From an uncultured Pelagibacteraceae bacterium (GTDB lineage Bacteria > Pseudomonadota > Alphaproteobacteria > Pelagibacterales > Pelagibacteraceae): a stretch of 64,000 nucleotides of DNA. A program made the position numbers and the translations under genes. The stretch is taken from assembly GCA_902600205.1 (NCBI GenBank), contig CACKIN010000001.1, forward strand, positions 1-64,000. Direction: 5' to 3'. Shown here piece by piece: positions 9,340-19,774 of the stretch. A model generated the notes under the pieces. The model saw only the letters and a program-made list of their open reading frames with translations, had not been told where the DNA came from and did no database searches. Each line of letters opens with the position of its first letter. Positions within the stretch are counted from its first letter, which is position 1.

Positions 9340-9765
9340 ATGACTGAAACAATAGAACAAATTTGCCAAAAGAAAGGTGTTAAACTTACTGATCAAAGAA
9401 AAATAATTGCTAAGGTTTTGTCCGAGTCAAAAGAGGTTTATGGTGAGTCAGATCATCCAGATGTTGACGAATTATATAAAAGAGTCACTAAATTGGACTC
9501 TAAAATAAGTATTGCAACTGTTTATAGAACTGTGAAGCTTTTTGAGGAAGCTGGAATTCTTACAAAGCATGATTTTAAAGGTGGAAAAGCAAGGTATGAA
9601 ACATTAGTTGAAAGTCATCATGACCACCTTATTGATATTAAGTCTGGAGAAATTATTGAATTTGTTGACGAAGAAATAGAAAAACTACAAAAAAAAGTTG
9701 CTGAAAAATTTGGGTATAATTTAGTTGATCACAAATTAGAGTTGTATGGGGTTAAAAAAAAATAA
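9340..9765 (+). CDS. fur: Fur-family metal-responsive repressor
   Basis: The 141-residue protein has a winged-helix DNA-binding domain (about residues 1-85; LTDQRKIIAKVL, ISIATVYRTVKLFEEAGI) and a dimerisation/metal domain with the HHDHLIDI signature near residue 90. The C-terminal Cys pairs of E. coli Fur are absent, as is usual for alphaproteobacterial Fur/Mur proteins. It could therefore sense Fe(II) or Mn(II). It is placed between tsaB and miaB, as in many Alphaproteobacteria. It is distinct from the Irr-type paralogue at 25476. The metal specificity cannot be read from the sequence. Confidence 0.9.
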   Translation: MTETIEQICQKKGVKLTDQRKIIAKVLSESKEVYGESDHPDVDELYKRVTKLDSKISIATVYRTVKLFEEAGILTKHDFKGGKARYETLVESHHDHLIDIKSGEIIEFVDEEIEKLQKKVAEKFGYNLVDHKLELYGVKKK

Positions 9766-9798
9766 GGGCGATTTCTTATTATTTTTTAAAAGTTAAAT

Positions 9799-11133
9799 AT
9801 GCAAAATAAAACAATCTTTATTAAAACATTTGGCTGTCAAATGAATGAGTACGATTCAAATAGGATTTATGATTCAGTGAGTAAGTTAGGTTTTATTAAA
9901 ACAAATAATCAATCAAGTGCAGATTGTTATATTTTAAACACTTGTCATATACGTGATAAAGCAAAAGAAAAAGTTTATCACGAGATAGGTAGAATTAAGA
10001 AATTATTTAGAAATAAAAAAAAACCAATAATGGTTGTGGCCGGATGTGTTGCACAAGCTGAAAATGAAGAAATGGTTAAGAGAGAGCCATTTATCGATAT
10101 TGTTTTAGGACCTCAATCATATCATAAAGTTAATGATTTGCTTAAAAAACATATTGAAAACTTAAAACAAGAGGAAACAGAATTTGATACTATATCAAAA
10201 TTTGGATATTTTGATCAAATCAAGAATAACAATAATAAAATATCAGCATTCTTAACTATTCAAGAAGGATGCGATAAATTTTGTAGTTTTTGTGTAGTTC
10301 CTTTTACAAGAGGACCTGAATACTCAAGGCCGTTTAAAAAAATTTTATTAGAGGCAGAACAGTTAATTCAAAATGGAGTAAAAGAGATAACTTTGCTTGG
10401 CCAGAATGTTAATGCTTACTCATATAAAGAAAACTCCAAGGAGTATAGAATTTCTGATTTAATCAATAGTTTAAATCAATATTCAGAATTAGAGAGAATA
10501 AGATATACAACTTCTCATCCTAGAGATATGACTGACGATTTAATTGATTGTTATTCTTTAAGTCATAAACTTATGCCATTTGTTCACTTACCTATTCAAA
10601 GTGGATCAAATAGAATTTTAGAATTAATGAATAGAAAACATACAGTTGAAGATTTTTTCAAAGTTTATGAGAGATTAAAAAAAATAAACAAAGAGATAGA
10701 ATTTTCAAGTGATTTTATTATTGGTTACCCGGGAGAAACAAAAAGGGATTTTGAGGAAACATTTAAATTAATTAAAAAAATTAAATTCATCAATTCATTC
10801 TCATTTATTTTTAGCCCCAGACCAGGTACTAAAGCATCTAAATTAGAAATGATTGATAAAAATATTGCAAAAGAGAGATTGATTTTAATTCAGGATGAAT
10901 TGTTCAAAAACCAAGTGGAAATAAATAAGTCTATGGAAAATACAAATATCAGTGTGCTTGTTGAAAATAAATTGGAAAAACAAAATAAATTATTTGGAAG
11001 AAACAAATATATTTCTCCTGTAATTTTTGATGGAAGTGTTAATCAAGTTGGTAAAACTGTAAAAGTAAAAATTCAAACTAGTAATCAAAATACGTTATTT
11101 GGTTTTGTGAATAAGAACATGAAAGCGGCTTGA
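9799..11133 (+). CDS. miaB: tRNA-2-methylthio-N6-isopentenyladenosine methylthiotransferase MiaB
   Basis: This radical-SAM enzyme adds a methylthio group to i6A37 of tRNAs. The 444-residue protein has the N-terminal UPF0004 domain with its three cluster Cys (FGCQMNEYDS, NTCHIRDKA, GCVAQ), the radical-SAM CDKFCSFC motif (CxxxCxxC), and a C-terminal TRAM domain ending near residue 440. All six cluster cysteines are present. The stop is directly followed by the TTG start of the phoH-like gene, so translation is probably coupled. Confidence 0.97.
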   Translation: MQNKTIFIKTFGCQMNEYDSNRIYDSVSKLGFIKTNNQSSADCYILNTCHIRDKAKEKVYHEIGRIKKLFRNKKKPIMVVAGCVAQAENEEMVKREPFIDIVLGPQSYHKVNDLLKKHIENLKQEETEFDTISKFGYFDQIKNNNNKISAFLTIQEGCDKFCSFCVVPFTRGPEYSRPFKKILLEAEQLIQNGVKEITLLGQNVNAYSYKENSKEYRISDLINSLNQYSELERIRYTTSHPRDMTDDLIDCYSLSHKLMPFVHLPIQSGSNRILELMNRKHTVEDFFKVYERLKKINKEIEFSSDFIIGYPGETKRDFEETFKLIKKIKFINSFSFIFSPRPGTKASKLEMIDKNIAKERLILIQDELFKNQVEINKSMENTNISVLVENKLEKQNKLFGRNKYISPVIFDGSVNQVGKTVKVKIQTSNQNTLFGFVNKNMKAA

Positions 11134-11134
11134 A

Positions 11135-12142
11135 TTGAATAGTTTGAATAAAAAAAATATTATCTCAGAATTAAAGTTTGTATATTCTGAAAATAATACA
11201 TTAAGTATTATATTTCAAAACAATGATTTATTACTTGGTGTAGCAGGTGAGTTTAATAATAATTTAAAAGAATTAGAAAAAATTACCAATACAAGTTTGT
11301 ATTCGAGAGGTAATTCTATTCTTGTAAAAAGTGATGTTGAAAAGAATAATATGGTTAAAAATGCTATTCAATTTTTGACTGAGCAGTATTTAAACAATGG
11401 AACAATAGAAAAAAAAGATATAATTTCTTCAGTAAACAAATTTATGATTAATGAAAAAAACAATACAGAAAAAACAGTAGAGTATATAATTAAGACTCCA
11501 AAAAAGTCTGTAATCCCAAGATCTGAGAGACAGAAAGATTATGTACATGCTTTAAAAGAGTCAGATATAATTATTTCTGCAGGACCTGCGGGAACTGGTA
11601 AAACCTTTTTAGCAGTTGCTGTTGGACTAACAATGTTGCTAGAAAAAAAAATAGAGAGAATAATTTTATCAAGACCCGCTGTAGAAGCTGGAGAAAGATT
11701 AGGATTTTTACCTGGTGATATGAGAGAGAAAGTTGACCCATATTTACGACCATTATATGATTCTTTGTATGACTTATTAGATTTTGAAAAAATACAAAAA
11801 AAAATTGAGGTTGGAGATATAGAAATAGCTCCCCTTGCATTTATGAGAGGAAGAACTCTAAAAAATTCATTTGCAATTCTTGATGAGGCGCAAAACGCAA
11901 CTGATACTCAAATCAAAATGTTTTTGACAAGAATAGGTGATAACTCAAAGATAGTCATTAATGGAGATCCTTCTCAAATTGATTTACCTAACAAATCAAT
12001 TTCAGGGTTAAACAGATCAAAAAAATTGCTAGGACACTTAAAAGAAATTTCAGTAGTTGATTTTGATCATAAAGATGTAGTTAGACATCCTCTAGTATCG
12101 AAAATTGTTAAAGCATATTCAGATAAAAGCACTGAGGAATGA
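11135..12142 (+). CDS. ybeZ: PhoH-like ATPase (YbeZ)
   Basis: The 335-residue protein has a PhoH ATPase domain from about residue 130, with Walker A GPAGTGKT and a DEAQN Walker B. YbeZ works with the neighbouring YbeY endoribonuclease in rRNA and RNA metabolism in studied bacteria. No ATG is present in the first 65 codons. The start is a TTG 1 base after the miaB stop, with another possible TTG three codons later. The end overlaps ybeY by 4 bases (ATGA). Confidence 0.93.
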   Translation: MNSLNKKNIISELKFVYSENNTLSIIFQNNDLLLGVAGEFNNNLKELEKITNTSLYSRGNSILVKSDVEKNNMVKNAIQFLTEQYLNNGTIEKKDIISSVNKFMINEKNNTEKTVEYIIKTPKKSVIPRSERQKDYVHALKESDIIISAGPAGTGKTFLAVAVGLTMLLEKKIERIILSRPAVEAGERLGFLPGDMREKVDPYLRPLYDSLYDLLDFEKIQKKIEVGDIEIAPLAFMRGRTLKNSFAILDEAQNATDTQIKMFLTRIGDNSKIVINGDPSQIDLPNKSISGLNRSKKLLGHLKEISVVDFDHKDVVRHPLVSKIVKAYSDKSTEE

Positions 12143-12585
12143 TAAAGGCCAATGTAATATCCGGTCATGTAAACTGGATAAAAAACATTAAAAATCCAAA
12201 CGATTACCTTAATAAAAGACTTCAAATTTTATCTAAAGCACCATTTTTTAAGAGGAAAAATCACGAATTTTCAGTGCTCCTTACTAATAACAAAAAAATG
12301 AGAAATTTAAATTTTAAATTTAGAAAAATAAATAAAACAACAGATGTTTTATCTTTCCCAAGTAGGATTAAAAGTAAAAGTATACTGTATGTGGGTGATA
12401 TAGCAATTTGTTATGAAATAATAAAAATTAGATCAAAAAAAACAAATTTTTTTTTAGAGTTTGATAAAATGTGGATACATGGTTATCTTCATCTAATTGG
12501 TTATGATCATAAAAGACTAGATGATTTCAATAAAATGTTTAGAAAAGAAAAATTAATTTTAAAATATTTTCATAAAGTAAATTGA
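12139..12585 (+). CDS. ybeY: Endoribonuclease YbeY (rRNA maturation factor)
   Basis: The 148-residue product is a zinc-dependent endoribonuclease for 16S rRNA 3'-end maturation and ribosome quality control. The three-His zinc motif HGYLHLIGYDH lies near residues 114-124. NKTTDVLSFP matches the conserved TDVLSFP. It overlaps both neighbours by 4 bases, which indicates tight translational coupling in the order miaB-ybeZ-ybeY-lnt. The corC/ybeX gene usually found after ybeY is absent. Confidence 0.95.
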   Translation: MIKANVISGHVNWIKNIKNPNDYLNKRLQILSKAPFFKRKNHEFSVLLTNNKKMRNLNFKFRKINKTTDVLSFPSRIKSKSILYVGDIAICYEIIKIRSKKTNFFLEFDKMWIHGYLHLIGYDHKRLDDFNKMFRKEKLILKYFHKVN

Positions 12586-14105
12586 CTTTAATTTATAAAA
12601 ATAAAATTTTACTATATTCATTTATATTTCTACTAGGTTTAATTTCTTCATATAGTCTTCCACCTTATAATTTATTTTTTTTGAACTTTTTTTCATATCC
12701 AGCTTTTTTATGGGTATTGTTAAATTATTCCAAAGACAAAATTAAATCTTTTAATATTGGATGGATGTTTGGTTTTGGTTATTTCATTTCCAATTTATAT
12801 TGGATAACAAATTCACTTACATTTGAGGATACATTTAAACCTCTAATACCGTTTGCTTTAATTTTAATACCTTTATTTTTAGGTTTATTTTATGGTTTAT
12901 CAACTTTAACTTTTTCATTTTTAAATCCTAAAAGAAACTTTTTATCAATTTTAATATTAGTTACTACGTTATCTATATTTGAATATATTAGAAGTTTTAT
13001 TTTTGGAGGTTTTCCTTGGAATTTAATTTCTTTTAGTTTTGTAAATCATTTAGAATTTATTCAAATCATTTCTATAATAGGGACTTATGCATTTAATACG
13101 GTAATCATATTATTATTTTTATTACCGGTAATTCTGTTTCTGGATTATACAAAAAATTTTAAAATAGGATTATTTTTTGTCTTTTCAATAATTTTCTTTA
13201 CAAATTATTTTTTTGGTTATTCAAACTTAAAGAATTATAAATTGACTGAGAAAAATGATTTAGGTTTTATTATTAAGGTAATTTCTCCAAATATTAATAT
13301 CGATAGATATTTTCAAAATGAAAATCCTAGTGATTTAATTTCAGAATTAATTAAAATTTCTGAACCAAATCCACAAAATGAAACATTATTTATTTTACCA
13401 GAAGGTATTCTTTCGAATGTTTATTTAGAGGATCTTAAAAAATTTAAACATTTATTTTTAAATAATTTTTCTAAAAAACATAAAATTATCTTAGGGATGA
13501 ATATTTATGAAAATCAAAAAATTTATAATTCTCTTTTGGTTTTAGATAATGAACTTAATGTATTAAAAAAATATTATAAAAATCAACTAGTACCATTTGG
13601 AGAATTTTTACCATTTGAAAAAACATTAGGTAATTTAGGTTTTAAAAAAATTACAAAAGGTTATCAGTCTTTTTCAGCTGATATGAAGAGAGAACCAATT
13701 AAGTTGAATGATTATAGTTTTATCCCACTTATATGTTACGAAATTATTTACTCCGGTAAAATTAATAAAAGTAAAAAATATTTTGATTTTATTTTAAATA
13801 TATCAGAGGATGGGTGGTTTGGAAATTCTATCGGTCCTTATCAGCACTTCTCTCACTCTATCTTTAGATCGATTGAGGAGGGTAAAACTCTTATACGATC
13901 CTCAAACAACGGAATTTCAGCTTTTGTAAATCCTAAAGGTCAAGTAATAGATAAAAATTTAACAACCGACAAGGGATTTATTGAAATTAGTTCATTTAAA
14001 AAGTCCGATAAAACTATCTTTAGTTCTCAAGGCAATAAGATCTTCTTTTATTTTCTATTCATTTATATTAGTTTAATTTTTTTTTTTAAAATACGGGGGA
14101 ATTAA
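12582..14105 (+). CDS. lnt: Apolipoprotein N-acyltransferase
   Basis: Lnt is an inner-membrane enzyme that adds the third acyl chain to lipoproteins. The 507-residue protein has about seven N-terminal membrane segments, a periplasmic nitrilase-type domain at about residues 220-480, and a final membrane segment. Catalytic triad candidates are Glu in LPEGIL, Lys in [14 protein letters not shown], and Cys in [10 protein letters not shown]. The start is TTG, overlapping the ybeY stop by 4 bases. The stop overlaps the metK start by 1 base (TAATG). Likely substrates include the lipoproteins at 782 and 39406. Confidence 0.94.
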   Translation: MTLIYKNKILLYSFIFLLGLISSYSLPPYNLFFLNFFSYPAFLWVLLNYSKDKIKSFNIGWMFGFGYFISNLYWITNSLTFEDTFKPLIPFALILIPLFLGLFYGLSTLTFSFLNPKRNFLSILILVTTLSIFEYIRSFIFGGFPWNLISFSFVNHLEFIQIISIIGTYAFNTVIILLFLLPVILFLDYTKNFKIGLFFVFSIIFFTNYFFGYSNLKNYKLTEKNDLGFIIKVISPNINIDRYFQNENPSDLISELIKISEPNPQNETLFILPEGILSNVYLEDLKKFKHLFLNNFSKKHKIILGMNIYENQKIYNSLLVLDNELNVLKKYYKNQLVPFGEFLPFEKTLGNLGFKKITKGYQSFSADMKREPIKLNDYSFIPLICYEIIYSGKINKSKKYFDFILNISEDGWFGNSIGPYQHFSHSIFRSIEEGKTLIRSSNNGISAFVNPKGQVIDKNLTTDKGFIEISSFKKSDKTIFSSQGNKIFFYFLFIYISLIFFFKIRGN

Positions 14106-15268
14106 TGAAAAAAAATTTTTTATTTACTAGTGAGTCAGTGTCAGAAGGACACCCAGATAAAGTTTGTGATAGAATTTCAGATATGGTTGTAGATACTTTT
14201 TTAACTGCAGAGCCACAAGCAAGGGTTGCTTGCGAAACTTTAACAACAACAAATAAAGTTGTGTTAGCCGGAGAAGTAAGAGGACCAGAGCTTAAACAAG
14301 ATGAATTAATTTCAAAAGTAAGGGATTGCATAAAGGATATTGGTTATGACCAAGATGGCTTTTCTTGGAAAGAACAAACTAAAATTGAAACACATTTACA
14401 TTCTCAATCAGCAGATATTGCTATGGGAGTAGACTCAGCTGGAAATAAAGATGAAGGTGCTGGAGATCAGGGAATTATGTTTGGTTATGCTTGTAATGAA
14501 ACAGACGTTTTAATGCCAGCCCCGATACATTATTCTCATAAAATTTTGCGATTAATGGCTGAGGATAGAAAATCAGGAAAACTAAAAGGTATAGAACCAG
14601 ACTCAAAAAGTCAAATTACAATACAATATAAAGATGGTATGCCTGCTGCTGTAACATCAGTTGTTATTTCTACACAACATTCCAAAGATGTTAACTTGGA
14701 TCAAGTTAAAAAACTTTGTATGCCTTACATAGAAAGATCTGTACCAAAAAACTTATTAGGAAGTCTTGATGAAAAAGAGATTTATATAAATCCTACTGGA
14801 AATTTTGTAATTGGAGGTCCAGATGGAGATAGTGGTTTAACAGGAAGAAAAATAATTGTTGATACTTATGGTGGAGCTGCACCACATGGAGGGGGTGCAT
14901 TTTCTGGTAAAGATCCAACAAAAGTCGATAGATCTGCAGCGTATGCATCTAGATATTTAGCAAAGAATGTTGTTGCCTCTAAGATTGCAGATAAATGCTT
15001 AATACAATTGGCTTATGCAATTGGAGTATCCAAACCACTATCAATCTATGTAGACTTATTTGACAATGATGAGGAAAAAAACATGCATGTTGAAAAACTG
15101 ATAAAAGAAAATTTTGACTTAAGCCCAAGAGGTATCAGGGAAATGCTTGGTTTAAACAAACCCATATATGAAAAAACGGCAGCTTATGGTCACTTTGGAA
15201 GAATACCCGAGAGTGATGGTTCATTTTCTTGGGAAAAAACTGACAAATCTGATGTTTTTAGTAAGTAA
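14105..15268 (+). CDS. metK: S-adenosylmethionine synthetase
   Basis: MetK makes SAM from methionine and ATP and so supplies RsmI, MiaB, UbiE and others in this window. The 387-residue protein carries [14 protein letters not shown] at the N terminus, [12 protein letters not shown], and the phosphate-binding loop [16 protein letters not shown]. Length matches the family. It overlaps lnt by 1 base, so no leader or riboswitch is possible directly ahead of it. The XRE-type regulator often found between lnt and metK is absent. A terminator-like hairpin follows at 15325. Confidence 0.97.
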   Translation: MKKNFLFTSESVSEGHPDKVCDRISDMVVDTFLTAEPQARVACETLTTTNKVVLAGEVRGPELKQDELISKVRDCIKDIGYDQDGFSWKEQTKIETHLHSQSADIAMGVDSAGNKDEGAGDQGIMFGYACNETDVLMPAPIHYSHKILRLMAEDRKSGKLKGIEPDSKSQITIQYKDGMPAAVTSVVISTQHSKDVNLDQVKKLCMPYIERSVPKNLLGSLDEKEIYINPTGNFVIGGPDGDSGLTGRKIIVDTYGGAAPHGGGAFSGKDPTKVDRSAAYASRYLAKNVVASKIADKCLIQLAYAIGVSKPLSIYVDLFDNDEEKNMHVEKLIKENFDLSPRGIREMLGLNKPIYEKTAAYGHFGRIPESDGSFSWEKTDKSDVFSK

Positions 15269-15274
15269 ATATTG

Positions 15275-15302
15275 TTGAAAACCAATAAAAAATAACTATA
15301 TT
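15275..15302 (+). promoter_or_regulatory. Candidate sigma-70 promoter for nusA operon
   Basis: A TTGAAA (15275-15280) and TATATT (15297-15302) are separated by 16 bases, between the metK stop and the hairpin at 15325. A start near 15309 would place that hairpin in the nusA leader. The region is AT-rich, so chance matches are likely; this is inference. Confidence 0.4.
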
Positions 15303-15324
15303 TCATTAACATTGTTGAAATTTC

Positions 15325-15350
15325 AAAATGGGCTTAGGCCCATTTTTTTT
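15325..15350 (+). terminator. Terminator-like hairpin between metK and nusA
   Basis: A perfect 9-base-pair stem, AAAATGGGC (15325-15333) with GCCCATTTT (15338-15346), a TTAG loop and a run of T to 15350, has the form of a rho-independent terminator. It could end the metK transcript, attenuate the nusA operon, or both. nusA begins 13 bases after the T run. Confidence 0.8.
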
Positions 15351-15363
15351 TGGGATAAAAAAT

Positions 15364-16917
15364 ATGTTAAATAGAAGAGCTGATAAACTAGAGCTATTAA
15401 GAATTGCTGAAGCTGTGGCTTTGGAAAAATCTATTGATAAAGAACTTATAATTGGATCTATGGAAACTGGTATTGCAAAAGCCGCAAAATCTAAATTTGG
15501 ATCTGATAATGAAATAAAAGTAGAGATCAACAGAGACAATGGAGATATAGGAATATTTAGAAAATTAACGATTGTTGAAAAACCCGAGAATTCAAATTTA
15601 GAAATAACACTAGATGAAGCAACTAAGTTAAATAATTTGAATAAAAATAAACAAATTGGCGATGTGGTACTTCAGCCTTTACCATCATTTGACTTCGGGA
15701 GAATTGCAGCACAAACGGCAAAACAAGTTATAAGTTTTAATGTACGAGAGGCAGAAAGAGAAAGACAGTATAATGATTTTATTGATAAAAAAGATACAAT
15801 TTTAAGTGGAATAGTCAAAAGACTTGAATTTGGAAACGTAATTGTTGACCTTGGAAGAACTGAAGCGATCATTCAAAAGAATGAAATGATACCGCGTGAA
15901 AATATTAAAGCAGGAGATAGAATTAAAGCTTATTGTTTGGACGTAAGGAGAGAGCCAAGAGGTCAACAAATATTTTTGTCAAGAGCTCATCCAAAATTTA
16001 TGGATAAATTATTTATTCAAGAAGTCCCAGAAATTTATGATGGTTTGATAGAAATCAAATCTTCGTCAAGAGACCCTGGGAGTAGAGCAAAAATTTGTGT
16101 TAAAGCTATAGATACATCTTTAGATCCTGTTGGCGCTTGCGTTGGAATGAGGGGCAGTAGAGTACAGGCAGTAGTTAATGAATTACAAGGAGAAAAAATT
16201 GATATTGTCAATTGGTCTGAGGACCCCGCAATTGTTGTAGCTAATGCTTTATCTCCTGCAGAAGTTCAAAGGGTTAATGTTGATAATGAAGCAAAGAAAC
16301 TTGATGTAATATTAACCGAAGAAAACTTGAGTAAGGCAATTGGACGAAGAGGTCAAAACGTTAGACTTGCTACAAAATTATTGAAATACGAGATAAATAT
16401 AATGACAGAACAAGAGGATTCCGAAAGAAGACAAATGGAGTTTAAAGAAAAAACAGAAAATATAGTAAAAAATTTAGAGCTTGATGAGACATTAGGACAA
16501 CTTTTGGTAGCCGAAGGCTTCTCTTCTATTGATGATATTAAGGACAGTTCTAAAGAAGCTCTTTTGAAAATTGAAGGTATTGAAGAAGACACTGCGAAAG
16601 AATTAATTGAAAGAGCAAAAGAGTTTCATGAAAAGGATCAAGAAGAAATTTCAAATAGAATAAAAAAACTTGGTCTTGAAAATGACCTTATAGAACATGA
16701 AGGGCTTACACCGGGAATGCTTGTAACATTGGGAGAACAAAAAATTTTAAATTTAACTGATTTGGCTGATTTAGCTTCAGATGAGCTTACAGGAACTTAC
16801 GATGTTATCAAAGGTGAGAGAGTAAAAATTAGAGGATATTTAGAGGATTTTGCTTTATCAAAAAATGAAGCTGATAATTTAATTATGACAGCAAGAGATA
16901 AAGTTTATAAAGATTGA
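15364..16917 (+). CDS. nusA: Transcription termination/antitermination factor NusA
   Basis: NusA binds RNA polymerase and modulates pausing, termination and antitermination. The 517-residue protein has the N-terminal polymerase-binding domain (1-125), an S1 domain (LSGIVKRLEFGNVIVDLG at about residue 140), two KH domains (including SKAIGRRGQNVRLA), and two C-terminal helix-hairpin-helix acidic repeats at about 360-515. The start at 15364 (MLNRRADKLELL) fits the family; an in-frame ATG at 15328 would lie within the terminator-like hairpin. The usual upstream genes trmB and rimP are missing. Confidence 0.95.
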   Translation: MLNRRADKLELLRIAEAVALEKSIDKELIIGSMETGIAKAAKSKFGSDNEIKVEINRDNGDIGIFRKLTIVEKPENSNLEITLDEATKLNNLNKNKQIGDVVLQPLPSFDFGRIAAQTAKQVISFNVREAERERQYNDFIDKKDTILSGIVKRLEFGNVIVDLGRTEAIIQKNEMIPRENIKAGDRIKAYCLDVRREPRGQQIFLSRAHPKFMDKLFIQEVPEIYDGLIEIKSSSRDPGSRAKICVKAIDTSLDPVGACVGMRGSRVQAVVNELQGEKIDIVNWSEDPAIVVANALSPAEVQRVNVDNEAKKLDVILTEENLSKAIGRRGQNVRLATKLLKYEINIMTEQEDSERRQMEFKEKTENIVKNLELDETLGQLLVAEGFSSIDDIKDSSKEALLKIEGIEEDTAKELIERAKEFHEKDQEEISNRIKKLGLENDLIEHEGLTPGMLVTLGEQKILNLTDLADLASDELTGTYDVIKGERVKIRGYLEDFALSKNEADNLIMTARDKVYKD

Positions 16918-16927
16918 GAGATGCAAA

Positions 16928-19147
16928 ATGGAAAAAAAGAAATTAAAGTTATCAATTTCAGGAAGTTCAAAAAGAACACTAAGTAGTATAGAGCAAGCCA
17001 AATCAAAATCAAAAAATTCTGTAGTAATAGAGAAAAAAAATACAAAGTTTACAACAAAACATCAATTTTCTAGACAAAACAATAATAACCTTCGACCAAA
17101 CAATTCTAGTTTTTCAAAACCAACTACTAATTTTACTAGATCAAATAATCAACCTTCTTCGGATTTTGAAAAAAGAAAACTAGCTGAGCAAAGAGCAACA
17201 AGAAGATTGAAAGGTGAGGCACCACAAAAAGAGAACAAATCAAGTAAAATTAACAGTAAAAGGAGAGAATTAAAATTGACTATTTCTAGAGCTTTAAGTG
17301 ATGATCATGCTGAAACTAAGGCTAGAAGTTTAGCATCTCTTAAAAGAGCTAAACAAAAAGAAAATAGAAGCCTAAATCAAAATGATGAAAAGGATAATTA
17401 CAAGCAAATAAAGAGAGAAGTAAATTTGCCAGAGGTAATAACTATTAGAGAACTTGCAAATAGAATGGCAGAACAATCAAGTAGTATCATAAAGCATTTA
17501 CTTGGAATGGGGGTCACAGTAACGATAAATCATACTATTGATGCAGATACAGCAGAATATTTAGTTAAAGAGTTTGGTCATAATCCTGTTAGAGAAAAAA
17601 GAGCTGAGGAGATAGTAAAAAAAATAAAAGAAGTAAAATCTGAAAACCTTAAAAATCGACCACCAATAGTTACTGTAATGGGACATGTTGATCATGGAAA
17701 AACCTCAGTTCTTGATGTTTTAAGACAAGCAAATGTTGTTTCAGGTGAGTTTGGAGGTATTACCCAACATATAGGAGCTTATCAAATTAATCATCAAAAT
17801 AATAAAATCACTTTTATTGATACTCCAGGCCATGCAGCTTTTACAGAAATGAGAGCTAGAGGTTCAAAGTTAACTGATATTGTTGTATTGGTTGTAGCAG
17901 CAGACGATGGAGTTAAACCACAAACAATTGAATCAATTAAACACGCAAAAGCAGCAAAAGTTCCAATAGTTGTAGCGATTAATAAATGTGATTTACCAGA
18001 AGCGGATCCACAAAAAATAAAAAATCAATTATTAGAGTATGAACTTATTGCAGAAGATTTATCTGGTGATACTTTGATGGTAGAGATATCAACCAAAACT
18101 AAGAAGAATCTAGATAAGCTTGTAGAAGCTATTACATTACAATCAGAATTATTGGATTTAAAAACTGACTTTGAGACAAATGCTAGAGGAATTGTTTTAG
18201 AGTCAAAGATAGATATTGGTAGAGGCCCTGTAGCTAATATTATTGTAACTGCTGGTACTTTAAAAAAAGGTGACTATTTCGTTAGTGGTCTTAAATGGGG
18301 AAAAATTCGAGCAATAATTAACGATCACGGAAAAAATATCGAGATTGCTGAGCCAGCTACTCCAATTGAAATTATTGGAATAAATGGAGCAGCCAAATCT
18401 GGAGATGACTTTATAGTTTTACCTAATGAAAAAGAGGCAAAATCGTTGAGTGAGGTTAGAGTTCAAGAATTTAAAGATGATAGAATACCAGTTAATTTTG
18501 TTACCCAAGACTCAGCTTTTCAAAATTCAGTATCTGAGGAATTGAATATTATTATTAAATCTGATGTTCATGGTTCTTCAGAAGCAATTAAAAATGCAAT
18601 AGATCAAATCAAACACGATGAAGTTAAACCAAAAATACTTCTGTCAGATATAGGTATGGTTACAGAAACAGATGTAACTTTAGCAAAAGCATCAAATGCA
18701 GTCATAATTGCATTTAACGTTAAACCAAGTAAAGAGGCAAAAAAAAGAGCAGAGCAAGAAAAAATTTCAATTTCAACCTTCAATATAATTTATGAGGTTT
18801 TAGATTTTATAAAAGGTAAGATGGCAGGTTTGCTATCTCCGGACATAGAAGAAAAAATAATTGGAAGTGCTGAGATACTTGAAATATTCAAGGTTTCAAA
18901 AGTTGGCAAAGTAGCTGGGTCTAAAGTAGTAGAGGGAGAAATAACCCAAAATTCTAACGCGAGAGTCATTAGAGATGGCACGATAATATTTAACGGAAAA
19001 ATTGGTTCAATATATAGAGAAAAAGATCAAACAAAACAGGTTTCAGCGGGTTTAGAATGTGGAATTACTTTAAAAGACTTCGCTGATTATCAAAAAAAAG
19101 ATATTATAGAAGTTTATAATTCAACTGTAACTGAGAGAACTATTTAG
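16928..19147 (+). CDS. infB: Translation initiation factor IF-2
   Basis: This GTPase delivers initiator tRNA to the 30S subunit. The 739-residue protein has a Lys/Ser/Asn-rich disordered N terminus (1-150), an IF2-N domain, and G motifs [14 protein letters not shown] and NKCD at about residues 250-370, followed by domains II-IV. It is shorter than most proteobacterial IF-2 proteins because of a reduced N terminus. It begins 10 bases after nusA; the ylxR gene usually in this gap is missing. rbfA starts directly after its stop. Confidence 0.97.
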   Translation: MEKKKLKLSISGSSKRTLSSIEQAKSKSKNSVVIEKKNTKFTTKHQFSRQNNNNLRPNNSSFSKPTTNFTRSNNQPSSDFEKRKLAEQRATRRLKGEAPQKENKSSKINSKRRELKLTISRALSDDHAETKARSLASLKRAKQKENRSLNQNDEKDNYKQIKREVNLPEVITIRELANRMAEQSSSIIKHLLGMGVTVTINHTIDADTAEYLVKEFGHNPVREKRAEEIVKKIKEVKSENLKNRPPIVTVMGHVDHGKTSVLDVLRQANVVSGEFGGITQHIGAYQINHQNNKITFIDTPGHAAFTEMRARGSKLTDIVVLVVAADDGVKPQTIESIKHAKAAKVPIVVAINKCDLPEADPQKIKNQLLEYELIAEDLSGDTLMVEISTKTKKNLDKLVEAITLQSELLDLKTDFETNARGIVLESKIDIGRGPVANIIVTAGTLKKGDYFVSGLKWGKIRAIINDHGKNIEIAEPATPIEIIGINGAAKSGDDFIVLPNEKEAKSLSEVRVQEFKDDRIPVNFVTQDSAFQNSVSEELNIIIKSDVHGSSEAIKNAIDQIKHDEVKPKILLSDIGMVTETDVTLAKASNAVIIAFNVKPSKEAKKRAEQEKISISTFNIIYEVLDFIKGKMAGLLSPDIEEKIIGSAEILEIFKVSKVGKVAGSKVVEGEITQNSNARVIRDGTIIFNGKIGSIYREKDQTKQVSAGLECGITLKDFADYQKKDIIEVYNSTVTERTI

Positions 19148-19513
19148 ATGAAAAATTTAGGAAAACCTATTTCACAACGCCAGTTGAGAGTTGGCGAAAT
19201 GATAAAACAAGCACTAGGAACCCTTTTTATAAGAGATGAAGCTAAAATACCAAATTTATCAACTAGAGAAATTACTGTTACAGAGGTTAGAATGTCTCCA
19301 GATTTAAAAACAGCAAAAATATTTGTGATGCCATTAGGTGGAAAAAATACTGAGGAAATTATTGAAAAATTGAAAATATCATCATTTATGATTAGAAAAG
19401 TATTATCTAAAAAAATAATAATGAAGTTTTTACCTAAACTTTTCTTCGTAAAAGATGATTCTTTTGATTATGCAGAAAAAATTGAAAATTTAATTAAACA
19501 AACAAATAAATAA
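19148..19513 (+). CDS. rbfA: Ribosome-binding factor A
   Basis: RbfA is a 121-residue KH-like protein needed for late 30S maturation and 16S 5'-end processing. Family features include SQRQLRVGEMIKQAL at the N terminus and ITVTEVRMSPDLKTAKIFVMPLG in the core strands. It abuts infB with no gap and precedes rpsO by 12 bases. truB, the pseudouridine synthase normally between rbfA and rpsO, is not present. Confidence 0.95.
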   Translation: MKNLGKPISQRQLRVGEMIKQALGTLFIRDEAKIPNLSTREITVTEVRMSPDLKTAKIFVMPLGGKNTEEIIEKLKISSFMIRKVLSKKIIMKFLPKLFFVKDDSFDYAEKIENLIKQTNK

Positions 19514-19525
19514 ATAAGGAAAAAA

Positions 19526-19774
19526 ATGAAAGAAAAAGTAAACGAGCTAAAAGTCCATGAGAAAGATACGGGATCTTCCGAAGTTCAAATTGCTCAATTA
19601 ACAGGAAAGATTGAGAGTTTGTCAAAACATATGAAGCAATTTAAAAAAGATAAACACTCTTCTGTTGGTCTTTTGAGAGCTGTCAATAGAAGAAAAAAAT
19701 TATTAGATTATTTAAAAAGAAACAACATGGAAGCTTATAAAGCAATATTAACAAAATTAAATTTAAGGAAGTAA
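19526..19774 (+). CDS. rpsO: 30S ribosomal protein S15
   Basis: S15 is a primary 16S rRNA-binding protein. The 82-residue product has DTGSSEVQIAQLT and the S15 signature KHSSVGLLRAVNRRKKLLDYLKR-like region. It is about 7 residues shorter than typical S15 at the N terminus; no upstream in-frame start is available before the rbfA end. AAGGA lies just ahead of the ATG. pnp begins immediately after the stop, as in most Proteobacteria. Confidence 0.97.
   Translation: MKEKVNELKVHEKDTGSSEVQIAQLTGKIESLSKHMKQFKKDKHSSVGLLRAVNRRKKLLDYLKRNNMEAYKAILTKLNLRK

Noticed and set aside
11571-11840. Reverse-strand open frame inside the phoH-like gene
   Set aside because: It is antisense to the conserved ATPase core and has the Leu/Phe/Gln-rich composition expected of a shadow frame.
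14080-14110. Riboswitch or leader for metK
   Set aside because: metK overlaps lnt by one base, so there is no leader region.
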